A DNA stretch of 64,000 nt, taken from NCBI GenBank assembly GCA_964459385.1, contig CAYWLG010000001.1, positions 62,001-126,000 on the forward strand, in the 5' to 3' direction. The position numbers and the translations under genes were made by a program. Positions 44,150-52,743 of the stretch are shown piece after piece. Position 1 is the stretch's first letter. Each line of letters starts with the position of its first letter. Below the pieces are notes generated by a model, which was not told the origin of the DNA, did not search any database, and saw nothing but the letters and a program-made list of their open reading frames with translations. The DNA is from UBA6107 sp964459385 (lineage in GTDB: Bacteria; Chloroflexota; Anaerolineae; Anaerolineales; Anaerolineaceae).

Positions 44150-46177
44150 ATGGTAGCCTATCTCGGCTTTGGATTTCTCGCTCTGGCATTTGTGATCGCA
44201 TTGTATGCGATCTTTGCAGCCATCCACGGGGTGCGCAGCCATTCATGGGCCTTTGTTGAATCAGCCCGGCTGGCTTCGATCGTAGTTTTCCCTCTGGTCA
44301 GCCTATCCACCTTGATGCTCGTCATTCTGCTGATGAGCGGACAGTTCCAATTCACTTATGTGTTCAGGGTGACCAGCCTGGACATGCCCACTTATCTGAA
44401 GATGACGGCCCTCTGGGGCGGCCAGGCCGGATCACTGCTTTTTTGGGTGTGGATTCTGACCCTTTTCTCGGCGGCCGTTTCGGTATGGGGATTGAAAGAA
44501 AAACGCGAATTTGCGCCCTGGGTGGTGGTGGTGACCATGACGACCCTGGCGTTTTTTCTTTTTATGGTGCTCTTCTTGGAGAACCCTTTCGAACGCATCT
44601 GGCTGTTCACCGATGGAACAGTGGTCAGTTCGTTCATTCAGCCAGCCAACTCCTTTGCGGTGTTCCCGCCTGACGGCAACGGGCTGAACCCCCTGCTGCG
44701 CCACTTTGGCATGGTCATTCATCCGCCGCTGCTGTATACCGGCTTCGTTTCCTTCGTCATCCCCTTTGCCTATGCCATTGCCAGTCTGATCAGCGGCAAG
44801 ATGGACGGCGACTGGCTGACGACCGCACGGCGCTGGAGCCTGATCTCGTGGCTCTTTCTCTCGGCCGGGCTGGTGCTGGGCAGCCGCTGGGCCTATGATG
44901 TGTTGGGCTGGGGCGGATACTGGGGCTGGGACCCGGTGGAGATCGCGGCACTGATGCCCTGGCTGACCTGTACCGCCTTTTTGCATTCGATCGTGGTGCA
45001 GGAACGGCGCAACTCGTTCAGACGCTGGAATTATGTGCTGATCTTGATCACCTTCTGCCTGGTCATTCTGGGCACTTTCTTAACCCGTTCGGGCGTGCTC
45101 TCATCCGTGCATGCCTTTTCGGCTTCGGCCATTGGGCCGATCTTCTTTGTGCTCATCAGCCTGGCGCTGTTGGTTTCGCTGGGGCTGCTCTTGTGGCGCT
45201 GGAATCAACTTGAAGGTCAGGGTGAGATACGCTCCTTCTTTTCGCGCGATTCGCTCTTTCTCTTCAATAACATCGTCTTCACCTGCATTTTTTTGATCTG
45301 CCTGATCGGGGTGCTGTTCCCCCTGCTCTCGGGCGTACTGACGGGACGTCAGGTAACCGTTGGCCCGCAGTGGTATAAGTCCACCACCGGCCCATTGTTT
45401 GCCCTGCTTCTGCTGTTGATGGGCATTGTGCCGCTCAGCGCGTGGGGCGTTTCAACGGCGCGTTCTCTGCGTGGGCTGCTGTGGAAACCCCTGGCTGCCT
45501 CGCTGCTGGTGCCTGTTCTCTTGATCGTGCTAAAGGTTCATTCATTCGGTGCCATTCTGGCCTTCTGGCTGGCGGCGCTGGTTGCGTTCGTGCTGATCTA
45601 TGATTTCGCTCACACCCTGCTGGTGCGCCGCAAGAACACCGGGGAACCACTGTTCAAAGCAGGCGCTCAGATGCTGCGTAAGAACGCACGCCGCTACGGC
45701 GGCTATCTGGTGCACCTGGGGGTCGCCATGATGGCAGTGGGCATCGTGGGCATCGAATTCTTTCAACTGCAAACGCAGAGTACCATCAACCCCGGCGGTC
45801 AGATCACACTGGGCGAATATACCCTGCAACTCAATGAGATTCAATCCGTACAGGCTTCTGACAGCCTGACGCAGGCCAAGACTGACGTGACAGTTTTTCG
45901 CGATGGACAGGTGGTGAGCGAGATTTCCCCCCGCATCGACAGCTATCTCAAAGCCGGCCAGGCCGTGACCATTCCCGGGCTTTTCAGCGCGCCTGCTGGA
46001 GACCTGTATGTGGTGCTGGCCGACTGGCAGCCTGAGAACGATCCGGCGGTCACCCTGCGGGTGTTCTATAACCCCTTGATCAACTGGTTCTGGTTTGGTT
46101 CCATTCTGTTGATACTGGGTGGGCTGATCGCTTTTCAACCCGGCAAGCAGGCCGTAGCAAAAAGGCAAAACGAATGA
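44150..46177 (+). CDS. ccmF: Cytochrome c heme lyase CcmF
   Basis: A 675-residue polytopic membrane protein of system I, which joins heme to apocytochrome c together with CcmH. The WWD domain (WGGYWGWDPVEIAAL) and the conserved histidines around it (LRHFGMVIHPPLLY) are present. At least 13 hydrophobic segments are visible. The C-terminal ~90 residues form an extracytoplasmic domain (ITLGEYTLQLNEIQ) before a last membrane segment. The stop overlaps the ccmH start by four bases (ATGA). Confidence 0.95.
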   Translation: MVAYLGFGFLALAFVIALYAIFAAIHGVRSHSWAFVESARLASIVVFPLVSLSTLMLVILLMSGQFQFTYVFRVTSLDMPTYLKMTALWGGQAGSLLFWVWILTLFSAAVSVWGLKEKREFAPWVVVVTMTTLAFFLFMVLFLENPFERIWLFTDGTVVSSFIQPANSFAVFPPDGNGLNPLLRHFGMVIHPPLLYTGFVSFVIPFAYAIASLISGKMDGDWLTTARRWSLISWLFLSAGLVLGSRWAYDVLGWGGYWGWDPVEIAALMPWLTCTAFLHSIVVQERRNSFRRWNYVLILITFCLVILGTFLTRSGVLSSVHAFSASAIGPIFFVLISLALLVSLGLLLWRWNQLEGQGEIRSFFSRDSLFLFNNIVFTCIFLICLIGVLFPLLSGVLTGRQVTVGPQWYKSTTGPLFALLLLLMGIVPLSAWGVSTARSLRGLLWKPLAASLLVPVLLIVLKVHSFGAILAFWLAALVAFVLIYDFAHTLLVRRKNTGEPLFKAGAQMLRKNARRYGGYLVHLGVAMMAVGIVGIEFFQLQTQSTINPGGQITLGEYTLQLNEIQSVQASDSLTQAKTDVTVFRDGQVVSEISPRIDSYLKAGQAVTIPGLFSAPAGDLYVVLADWQPENDPAVTLRVFYNPLINWFWFGSILLILGGLIAFQPGKQAVAKRQNE

Positions 46178-46683
46178 AGCAACGGGTGATGAGCTTTTCG
46201 CGCAAATTATTGTGGTTCGTGCTGGCCCTTTCAATTGCAATCGAAGCGGCGGCTCTCTTGAAAGCACACGTGGTCGCGCAAACTCAACCCACCCCCTCAG
46301 ATGATCAGGTGAATGCCGTGGCCAGCCAATTTCTTTGCCCGGTCTGCGCCAATGTTTCTCTCGATGTGTGTGAAGCACCTGCCTGTTCGCAGATGCGTGA
46401 GTTGATCCGTGAGAAACTGGCCGAGGGCTGGGGCAATGAACGGATCAAGCAGTATTTTGTCGAACAATACGGCGAAGCTGTGCTGCTCGTCCCGCCTGCG
46501 CACGGCCTCAATTGGCTGATCTACCTGTTCCCGGCGGCAATTCTCATCGGCGCGGGTTATTTTGTGGTTCGTTTTTTCAGACGCTCTCCACGGCAGGCAG
46601 AGATTGATCTTACAGAAGAGATGCCAAATTCAAATGAGGCGCTCAAAAATAAATTGGAACACGACCTGAAGGAGGAAAAATGA
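46174..46683 (+). CDS. ccmH: Cytochrome c maturation thiol protein CcmH
   Basis: A 169-residue protein that reduces the heme-binding cysteines of apocytochrome c and presents them to CcmF. The signal/anchor segment at about 11-29 is followed by the redox motif LCPVC (Cys55, Cys58) in place of the usual LRCPVC. The helical domain with RELIREKLAEGW follows, then a C-terminal membrane segment (about 112-131). Two further cysteines near 66 and 71 (DVCEAPACSQ) stand where other CcmH proteins have SNAPLAxDLR. It overlaps ccmF and ccmG by four bases each. Confidence 0.93.
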   Translation: MKQRVMSFSRKLLWFVLALSIAIEAAALLKAHVVAQTQPTPSDDQVNAVASQFLCPVCANVSLDVCEAPACSQMRELIREKLAEGWGNERIKQYFVEQYGEAVLLVPPAHGLNWLIYLFPAAILIGAGYFVVRFFRRSPRQAEIDLTEEMPNSNEALKNKLEHDLKEEK

Positions 46684-47234
46684 GCCTTCCTCCTGTGGAA
46701 CCTGTGAACACGAAAAAATCACTGCCTCTCTGGGTGAAGGTGGGTACTTTTCTGGCTGCTGCACTGTTTCTTGTTTTGTTGGTACTGGTGCTCAATCGCT
46801 CCAATTTGCAGCCTTTGCGCATTGGCGACCCGGTGCCAGATTTCACTTTTACCGATTTTGACGGCAGCACGACCCAATTAAGCGACCTGCGCGGCCAGCG
46901 GGTGGTGATCAACTTCTGGGCCTCCTGGTGCGTCGAATGCCAGGAAGAAGCCGCATTGCTCGAAAGCGCCTGGCGTAATGCACAGGCAACTGGAGCAGGT
47001 CTTTTTATCGGCGTGGATTACGCCGATACCGAAGGGCCCGCCAAAGAATTTTTAGTGATGAACCAGGTCACCTATTCGAATGGGCCAGACCTGCGCGCGA
47101 AGATCTCAGGGATCTTCCATATTACCGGTGTACCTGAAACCTATCTGATCGATGAAGAGGGCAACCTGGCCGCGGTCAAGATCGGTCCGTTTTCATCTGC
47201 TGATGAAATTCAAGCCTTCATTCAGCAGCAGTAG
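46680..47234 (+). CDS. ccmG: Thiol-disulfide oxidoreductase CcmG/ResA-like
   Basis: A 184-residue thioredoxin-fold protein anchored by one membrane segment (about 21-39). The active site is WCVEC (Cys84, Cys87) with the cis-Pro segment GVPETYLID near residue 157. In system I CcmG (DsbE) keeps the apocytochrome cysteines reduced. The C-terminus has the AGLFIGVDYADT-type insertion of CcmG. Start overlaps ccmH by ATGA. Confidence 0.93.
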   Translation: MSLPPVEPVNTKKSLPLWVKVGTFLAAALFLVLLVLVLNRSNLQPLRIGDPVPDFTFTDFDGSTTQLSDLRGQRVVINFWASWCVECQEEAALLESAWRNAQATGAGLFIGVDYADTEGPAKEFLVMNQVTYSNGPDLRAKISGIFHITGVPETYLIDEEGNLAAVKIGPFSSADEIQAFIQQQ

Positions 47235-47245
47235 TTGGAGGAGTA

Positions 47246-47680
47246 ATGGTTTTGCTATCCATTTTTATTGTTCTGGCGGTGGGAATTCTGGCTTTTGCCG
47301 TCATCACCAGTGTTTTCGGGCATGAAGATCGCCAGGTGTTGAGCACAGGCAATCATTCTCTGGCACTGGCCGAGAAGACCTACCAGCAAAAGCTCAACTG
47401 GCTGCGTGAACTCGAAAGCGATTTCGCTGCCGGAAAGATCGATCATACAGATTACAATAAACAGAGGTCCAAACTGGAAGGGGAGGCCTTGAGTTTGTTG
47501 GCACGTAAAGAGGCATTATTGAGCGCTGAGGACCCCGACGCGCAAAAAGATGTTGAAGAGATGATTCAGGATCGCCGTATGGAACGCCAGGAACGCTCGG
47601 CAGGGTTCTGTTCAAAATGTGGGCAGCCGCTGCAGCGTTCAGATCAGTTCTGCCCGAACTGCGGTTCCAAGCGGGATTAG
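47246..47680 (+). CDS. CcmI-like membrane protein with C-terminal zinc ribbon
   Basis: A 144-residue protein with one N-terminal membrane segment (about 4-23) and a helical hairpin (LNWLRELESDFAAGKIDHTD). That helix has the spacing of the N-terminal CcmI domain (L-x2-L-E-x-D-x-A-G-x-I-x-x-x-D-Y). The C-terminus is a zinc ribbon, CSKCGQ...CPNCGS. A similar helical motif ends the next gene's protein. CcmI normally helps hold apocytochrome for CcmH. The ribbon is unusual for this family and suggests a metal-binding or cytoplasmic contact site. The start follows GGAGGAG and it lies 11 bases after ccmG. Confidence 0.7.
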   Translation: MVLLSIFIVLAVGILAFAVITSVFGHEDRQVLSTGNHSLALAEKTYQQKLNWLRELESDFAAGKIDHTDYNKQRSKLEGEALSLLARKEALLSAEDPDAQKDVEEMIQDRRMERQERSAGFCSKCGQPLQRSDQFCPNCGSKRD

Positions 47681-47699
47681 TTCAGGAGAGCACCGGCTG

Positions 47700-49484
47700 G
47701 TGAGATCAAACGCATGGTTGCTGATCTGGTTACCGATCGTTACCCTGGCCATCAGTGGCTGCGGGCAGAGTATCAATGCGCTCGATCTTCAAAAGGCTGA
47801 AAGCGCCACACAAACAAGCCAGGCACTTCAAAACAATTCAATGCCTCTGGTGCCCCCTTCGATCGGCGATGGGGAAGCGCTGTTCTCGCAATCTTGTGCC
47901 AGTTGTCATACCAAAGATGCCGAAGGGGAGTTTAAAGACATCTCCAGCGGCTGGTTGAATGCCAGCACCCCCAAAGAGGCTTTTCGCCTGCTCACAAATG
48001 GAGACGAAAGCAAGGGAATGCCCGCCTTTGCCGATCTATCTGCCCGCGAACGCTGGGATTTGATCGCCTACCTGTTTACCAATGATTTTTCAGAAAGCCA
48101 AAAAAGCAGCGCCAGTTTGATCTATCAGAACATCTGCCTTTCCTGCCACGGCAGCGCAGGGCAGGGAGATGGTTCGCTGGCACTTTCACGTAATTTGAAC
48201 ATGGCAGACTGGCAGATGCAGCCCTTGCTGCCGGGACTCGCAGATCAGGATATTTTCTCGATCATTCGCAACGGCAAAGGCAGCGAGATGAACGCCTTTG
48301 CAGTGATGCTGAGCGAACCACAGACCAGCGATCTGACCAAACTGGTTCGTTTGCTCTCGCTGCAGCAGGAGATGAACTTCTCGTTACAGATTGGCAGCGG
48401 GCAAGAGAGCGGCTCAGAAGAAGATCTTCTGGGGCAAAATCAAGGCTACTTTGTGGTGGAAGGAAATGTCATCAACGTTTCGGGCGGCGATGTGAAGGTG
48501 GCTTCACAGGCCAGCCTCAAAGTGATCGCCAACGGGCAGGTGATCAAGAAAATGGATACCACGCTGCTCGCCAATGGCTCTTTCAGGTTCATTCTGGTGC
48601 CTTATTCGCCCGATTGGAGCTATGTGGTCAGCGTTTCGCATAACGGCATGACCTTTAACTCAAATGTGATCTACGGGCAAGACACCGCCTCGGCCGACAC
48701 GGCTCACCTGCTGCTGCAGGTGTATGACTCGACCACCGATATCAGTGTGCTGCGCGGTGAGCAAACCCACATCATGCTTGAGTTCGCCGGCGATAAGACC
48801 GTGCGGGTGGTGGAATATGTGATGGTCTCAAACCATTCGTCTTATGTGGTCGTGCCCCAAGACAGCCAAACCCCCTTGCTGCAGTTTACCGTACCGACCG
48901 CCGCGCAGGGCTTGAACCTGGATAACTCGACCGATACCACCTACCTTAAAGTGATGGGCAATGGCTTCGGCGATTGGCAGTCGATCGAGCCGGGCAACTC
49001 ACACCAGGTGGTGTTTGAATATCAACTCCCATTCAATGGCGACGACACGCTCCTGTTCAGTTTTCCGGTGGCGGCCACTTCGGTGCTGGTCATGGTGCAG
49101 GACGAAAGCAACCAGATCACTTGCAAGGGGCCGCTGCACCTCAACCAGCGCAAAATGGGCGAAGGCACGATGGATATCTTCAGCGCCGTCAATATTGCAG
49201 CAGGCGACGAACTGATGATGCACTGCTACAACAGCAGCCAGTTGGTGCCTCAGATCGCGGCCGGCGTGGCGTTGCTGTTTGTGCTGGTGTCGGTGGTCTT
49301 GATCTTTAGCTCCAAAAAGAAGCAGGCCCAACAGCTGCGCGTGGAACAAGCCCAACAGCGCAAGAACCAGATCCTGGACGCCATCATCGTGCTGGATGAC
49401 AGCTACAAGGCGGGCGATCTCGCCAAAGACGCCTACCAGAAAAAACGCGCCGAGCTGGTGAAACAACTCGAAGAGGAACGATGA
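47700..49484 (+). CDS. Diheme cytochrome c lipoprotein with CcmI-like tail
   Basis: A 594-residue protein starting at GTG, nine bases after AGGAGAG. The signal peptide ends ISGC with lipidated Cys21. Two c-type heme motifs follow: CASCH (Cys66, Cys69, His70) and CLSCH (Cys146, Cys149, His150), with Met107 (KGMPAF) and Met197 (SEMNAF) as likely sixth ligands. Residues ~225-530 are a large beta-rich extracytoplasmic domain. A membrane segment (about 534-555) and a charged helix end the protein; the helix repeats the CcmI-like motif (ILDAIIVLDDSYKAGDLAKD). It overlaps ccmA by four bases, so it is an integral member of the ccm operon. Probably it is an electron carrier or a substrate sensor of the maturation system, which is inference. 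Confidence 0.85.
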   Translation: MRSNAWLLIWLPIVTLAISGCGQSINALDLQKAESATQTSQALQNNSMPLVPPSIGDGEALFSQSCASCHTKDAEGEFKDISSGWLNASTPKEAFRLLTNGDESKGMPAFADLSARERWDLIAYLFTNDFSESQKSSASLIYQNICLSCHGSAGQGDGSLALSRNLNMADWQMQPLLPGLADQDIFSIIRNGKGSEMNAFAVMLSEPQTSDLTKLVRLLSLQQEMNFSLQIGSGQESGSEEDLLGQNQGYFVVEGNVINVSGGDVKVASQASLKVIANGQVIKKMDTTLLANGSFRFILVPYSPDWSYVVSVSHNGMTFNSNVIYGQDTASADTAHLLLQVYDSTTDISVLRGEQTHIMLEFAGDKTVRVVEYVMVSNHSSYVVVPQDSQTPLLQFTVPTAAQGLNLDNSTDTTYLKVMGNGFGDWQSIEPGNSHQVVFEYQLPFNGDDTLLFSFPVAATSVLVMVQDESNQITCKGPLHLNQRKMGEGTMDIFSAVNIAAGDELMMHCYNSSQLVPQIAAGVALLFVLVSVVLIFSSKKKQAQQLRVEQAQQRKNQILDAIIVLDDSYKAGDLAKDAYQKKRAELVKQLEEER

Positions 49485-50197
49485 GCGAGGCGGTGATCCG
49501 TGCAGAAGGCCTCGAAAAACGGTTCATCCGTCAGCGCGTGTTGAGGGGGGTGAACTTCACGCTGCAGCGCGGACAGATCGTGGCCATCATGGGGCAAAAC
49601 GGCGCCGGCAAGACCACCCTGCTGCGTATTCTGGCCGGACTATTGCGTGCAGAGAGCGGCACGCTCACTTATTTTGACGGTACCAGCGGCGCAGAGAACG
49701 CTACTTTGCGCCGCAAATTAGGAGTGTCTCTGCACGCCCCCATGCTTTACCCTGACTTAAGCGCAGCCGAAAACCTGACCTTCTTTGCCCAACTCTATGG
49801 GGTACAAGAGGTTGAAACCCGGGTAAATGAGCTGCTGGCGCGCGTGGGCCTCACGGCGCAGCACCAGCAGCGGGTGAGCACCTTGTCGCGCGGCATGACG
49901 CAGCGATTGAGCATCGCACGGGCGCTGATCAATGCCCCGCAGATCTTGCTGCTGGATGAGCCGTTTACCGGGCTGGATCTGGATTCGGCGCAGAAGATGG
50001 AAGCCGTCTTGCGCGAGTTTTGCGCAGAAGGCGGCGCGGTGGCTTATGTGTCACATGATCTGGGACGCATCCCCGATCTGGCAGATGCCGCTTATATTTT
50101 ACACGCGGGCATCGCGGAGGGGCCGATCCTTCTGCAAGGGATGCACCCGGCACAACTGCAAGAGCGTTACGCAGCCCTCAACGGAGGTGCGGCGTAA
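49481..50197 (+). CDS. ccmA: Heme exporter ATPase CcmA
   Basis: A 238-residue ABC ATPase with Walker A MGQNGAGKTTLL, signature LSRGMTQRLSIARAL and Walker B ILLLDEPFTGLD. With CcmB and CcmC it drives loading and release of heme-bound CcmE. The start overlaps the cytochrome gene by ATGA and its stop overlaps ccmB by one base. The position, not the sequence alone, identifies it as CcmA; CcmA sequences are close to other ABC ATPases. Confidence 0.92.
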   Translation: MSEAVIRAEGLEKRFIRQRVLRGVNFTLQRGQIVAIMGQNGAGKTTLLRILAGLLRAESGTLTYFDGTSGAENATLRRKLGVSLHAPMLYPDLSAAENLTFFAQLYGVQEVETRVNELLARVGLTAQHQQRVSTLSRGMTQRLSIARALINAPQILLLDEPFTGLDLDSAQKMEAVLREFCAEGGAVAYVSHDLGRIPDLADAAYILHAGIAEGPILLQGMHPAQLQERYAALNGGAA

Positions 50198-50871
50198 TGG
50201 GAGCGTATTGCAGAACCATCTGGCTTGTCTTCAAAAAAGACCTGCTCAGCGAGCGACGCAGCCGAGAGATGCTCTCTTCAATGCTGCTTTTTGCCCTGAT
50301 CACCGTGGTGCTGCTGTTATTCGCTTTTGAATTGGCCGCCGATGTGAAACAACAGGCCTTTTCGGCCACTCTGTGGCTGGCTTTGTGCTTTGCCGGTACA
50401 CTGGGGCTGAACCGCTCCATGGCGCTGGAGCGTGAAAATCAGTGCCTGGATGCCCTGCTGCTGGCTCCAATTGACCGAACCGCCCTGTTTCTGGGCAAGT
50501 TTCTGGCCAATTGGGTCTTCACCCTGCTGGCAGCCCTGCTGCTCACGCCGCTGGCCGGGTTCTTTTACGGTGTCAATCCGTTTCACTGGTCCCTGCTGGG
50601 TATTTTGCTCTTGGGCACACTTGGATATTCGCTGACCGGCATGCTGATCGCTGTGATCTCGTTGAAATTGAGCAACCGCGAGCTGTATTTGCCCATCTTG
50701 TTGTTCCCGGTCTTGATTCCTTTGTTAATGGCGACCGTGCGCGCCACCCATTTGATCGTCAGCGGTGGGGCCGTGGCCGAAAGGATCACCTGGGGCTGGA
50801 TGCTGGCCGGGTTTGACCTTTTGATGCTGGCGATGGGCATTTTGCTTTTTGAACCGCTCGTGCGCGAGTGA
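50197..50871 (+). CDS. ccmB: Heme exporter membrane subunit CcmB
   Basis: A 224-residue protein with six hydrophobic segments and a CcmB family pattern (FKKDLLSERRSREMLSSMLL near the start, LGTLGYSLTGMLIAVI later). It partners CcmA. The ATG overlaps the ccmA TAA by one base, and ccmC begins 20 bases later. Confidence 0.9.
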   Translation: MGAYCRTIWLVFKKDLLSERRSREMLSSMLLFALITVVLLLFAFELAADVKQQAFSATLWLALCFAGTLGLNRSMALERENQCLDALLLAPIDRTALFLGKFLANWVFTLLAALLLTPLAGFFYGVNPFHWSLLGILLLGTLGYSLTGMLIAVISLKLSNRELYLPILLFPVLIPLLMATVRATHLIVSGGAVAERITWGWMLAGFDLLMLAMGILLFEPLVRE

Positions 50872-50891
50872 ATTGATTGAAAGAGGATCGC

Positions 50892-51599
50892 ATGAAAGCT
50901 GTTTCTGTTAAGACCCCCGTGCTGCTGATCGTGCTGGATGTTTTGAGTGCCCTTGCTGTTGGCGTGGCCCTATGGATGGCTCTGGTTTACGCCCCGCAGG
51001 AAGTGGTCATGGGCGATGTGCAGCGGCTCTTTTACTTCCATGTATCGACAGGGTGGACGGGCATGCTGGGCTATTTGCTGGCAGTGATCGCCGCCATCGG
51101 ATATTTGCGTACCCGCTCGTTCAACTGGGATGTGGCCAGTTATGCCGGCATCGAGATCGGCCTGGTCTTTACCGGCCTGTGTGTGATCTCGGGCTCTTTT
51201 TGGGCGCGGCCGATCTGGAACACCTGGTGGACGTGGGATCCGCGCCTGACCACCGCCTTTATCATGGAGTTGCTCTATCTGGCCTATTTGATGCTGCGCG
51301 GTGGCATTGCCGACCCTGAGCAGCGCGCCCGTTACAGCGCCGTTTATGCCATCGTGGGATTCGTGACCGTGCCGCTCACCTTTCTCTCGATTCGCATCTT
51401 TCGCACCATTCATCCTGTGGTGATAGCAGGGTCAGAATCGGGTTCAAGCGCCTTTGCCATGAGCGAACGCATGACGCAAACCTTTTTGTTCTCGCTGCTG
51501 GCCTTTACCCTGCTCTACGCGGCTTTCTTCTGGCACCGCTACCGGCTGGGAGTAAAACAGGCGCTGCGCGAGCAGGCACAATTCGAGGAGGAAGCATGA
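50892..51599 (+). CDS. ccmC: Heme transporter CcmC
   Basis: A 235-residue polytopic membrane protein that presents heme to CcmE. Six hydrophobic segments flank the WWD motif (NTWWTWDPRLTTAF). The family histidines are present (FYFHVSTGW and TIHPVVI). I chose the ATG at 50892 after AGAGG; an in-frame TTG at 50877 would add five residues. The stop overlaps the ccmD-like gene by ATGA. Confidence 0.93.
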   Translation: MKAVSVKTPVLLIVLDVLSALAVGVALWMALVYAPQEVVMGDVQRLFYFHVSTGWTGMLGYLLAVIAAIGYLRTRSFNWDVASYAGIEIGLVFTGLCVISGSFWARPIWNTWWTWDPRLTTAFIMELLYLAYLMLRGGIADPEQRARYSAVYAIVGFVTVPLTFLSIRIFRTIHPVVIAGSESGSSAFAMSERMTQTFLFSLLAFTLLYAAFFWHRYRLGVKQALREQAQFEEEA

Positions 51600-51703
51600 C
51601 CCCCGATACCACCACTTATCTGATCGCAGGGCTGATCGTCATCTTTACAGGTATCCTGCTCTATGCGCTCAGCCTGGTGCTGCGTAACCGTAAATTGAAA
51701 TAA
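51596..51703 (+). CDS. ccmD: CcmD-like mini membrane protein (35 aa)
   Basis: An ORF of only 35 residues starting with ATG that overlaps the ccmC stop by four bases, with GGAGGAAGC upstream. It has a short polar N-terminus (MTPDTTTY), one membrane helix (about 9-28) and a basic end (RNRKLK). This is the shape of CcmD, which stabilises the CcmABC complex with CcmE. CcmD is too short for a reliable sequence match, so the call rests on position and topology. The next gene converges with only two bases between the stops. Confidence 0.7.
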   Translation: MTPDTTTYLIAGLIVIFTGILLYALSLVLRNRKLK

Positions 51704-51705
51704 GT

Positions 51706-52620
51706 TCAGGCTAAAAATAATATTGCGATGCCGCCCACGGCAATGACCATGCCGACCACTTCGCGCAGGGTGAGCTTTTCTTTGCGCAGTGCCGAGATGA
51801 TGAGCACGAAAAGCGGGCTGGTGGCCAGCAACGTCTGAGCAATGCCCACCTCGGTATTTTTAAAGGAAATTTGCTGCAGCCAGAGGGGCAAGAAGGCTCC
51901 CAGAATCACGCCCAGCGCCAGGATGCCAAACATCCCGGCGCTGTTTTTTGTCTCCTTGAGCCACTGGGCGGGCTTCTGCCTGCCGATCAGCATCCACAGG
52001 GCCAAAAAGACGATACCGGCCAGCAGGCGGAGGATGGCGCTCTGCAAGGCACTGACGGGGGTTTGTGTGAGCGCCCAACGCGACATGACCGAACCTATGG
52101 CCTGCGCCAGCGCCGATAAGAAGGCAAACAGCACCCCCATGCGCACCAATTTTTGCGGTTCGTCATCAGCAGGCTTACCCAGAATAACCCAAACCACGCC
52201 GAAGATCGTCACGGCCACACCCAGCCAGCCCAGCGGGTTGATCTGTTCGGAGAGGAAGAGAATGGCCAGTACCACGGTCATGGGAGGCGCCAGAATGGAG
52301 ATCAGCAGGGTGCGGCGCGGGCCAATGGCATTGAGGGCCTCAAAGTACATGGTGTCGCCGAAACCGATGCCCAAGGCGCCGCTGAGCAGGAGCATCAACA
52401 GGGCAAAAGGGGAGAGCGCATTGAAGGGTTCGCGCAGGAACAGGCTCATGAGCAGCAGCAAGATCACCGCACCGACCCCTTTAATGAGATTCAACTCGGT
52501 GGGGCGAATAGATTTCCCCAACTTCTTAAAAACAAAGCTGGAAATGGCCCAGAAAAGCGCAGCGAAGATCGCCGCCAATTCGCCTGAATAATTCGTAAAA
52601 AGCACAAAGAATGTTCGCAT
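51706..52620 (-). CDS. DMT-superfamily transporter (EamA)
   Basis: A 304-residue protein with ten predicted membrane segments in two EamA repeats. The motifs are FWAISSFVFKKLGKS in the first half and an Ala/Gly-rich segment (LAQAIGSVMSRWAL) in the second. Family members export amino acids, nucleosides or other small metabolites; the substrate cannot be read from sequence. No strong ribosome site precedes the ATG. The gene converges on ccmD with two bases between stops. Confidence 0.85.
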   Translation of the reverse strand: MRTFFVLFTNYSGELAAIFAALFWAISSFVFKKLGKSIRPTELNLIKGVGAVILLLLMSLFLREPFNALSPFALLMLLLSGALGIGFGDTMYFEALNAIGPRRTLLISILAPPMTVVLAILFLSEQINPLGWLGVAVTIFGVVWVILGKPADDEPQKLVRMGVLFAFLSALAQAIGSVMSRWALTQTPVSALQSAILRLLAGIVFLALWMLIGRQKPAQWLKETKNSAGMFGILALGVILGAFLPLWLQQISFKNTEVGIAQTLLATSPLFVLIISALRKEKLTLREVVGMVIAVGGIAILFLA

Positions 52621-52743
52621 TTTGTGAAAGAAACTCGCTATACTATTTAAACAAATTGAATTCGCACAATTTTACCGCAGGATTCAGGAACTAATGCTTA
52701 TTGGTAGACGTCATGTTAAAGAGAGACACCAGGAGACTTGAAA

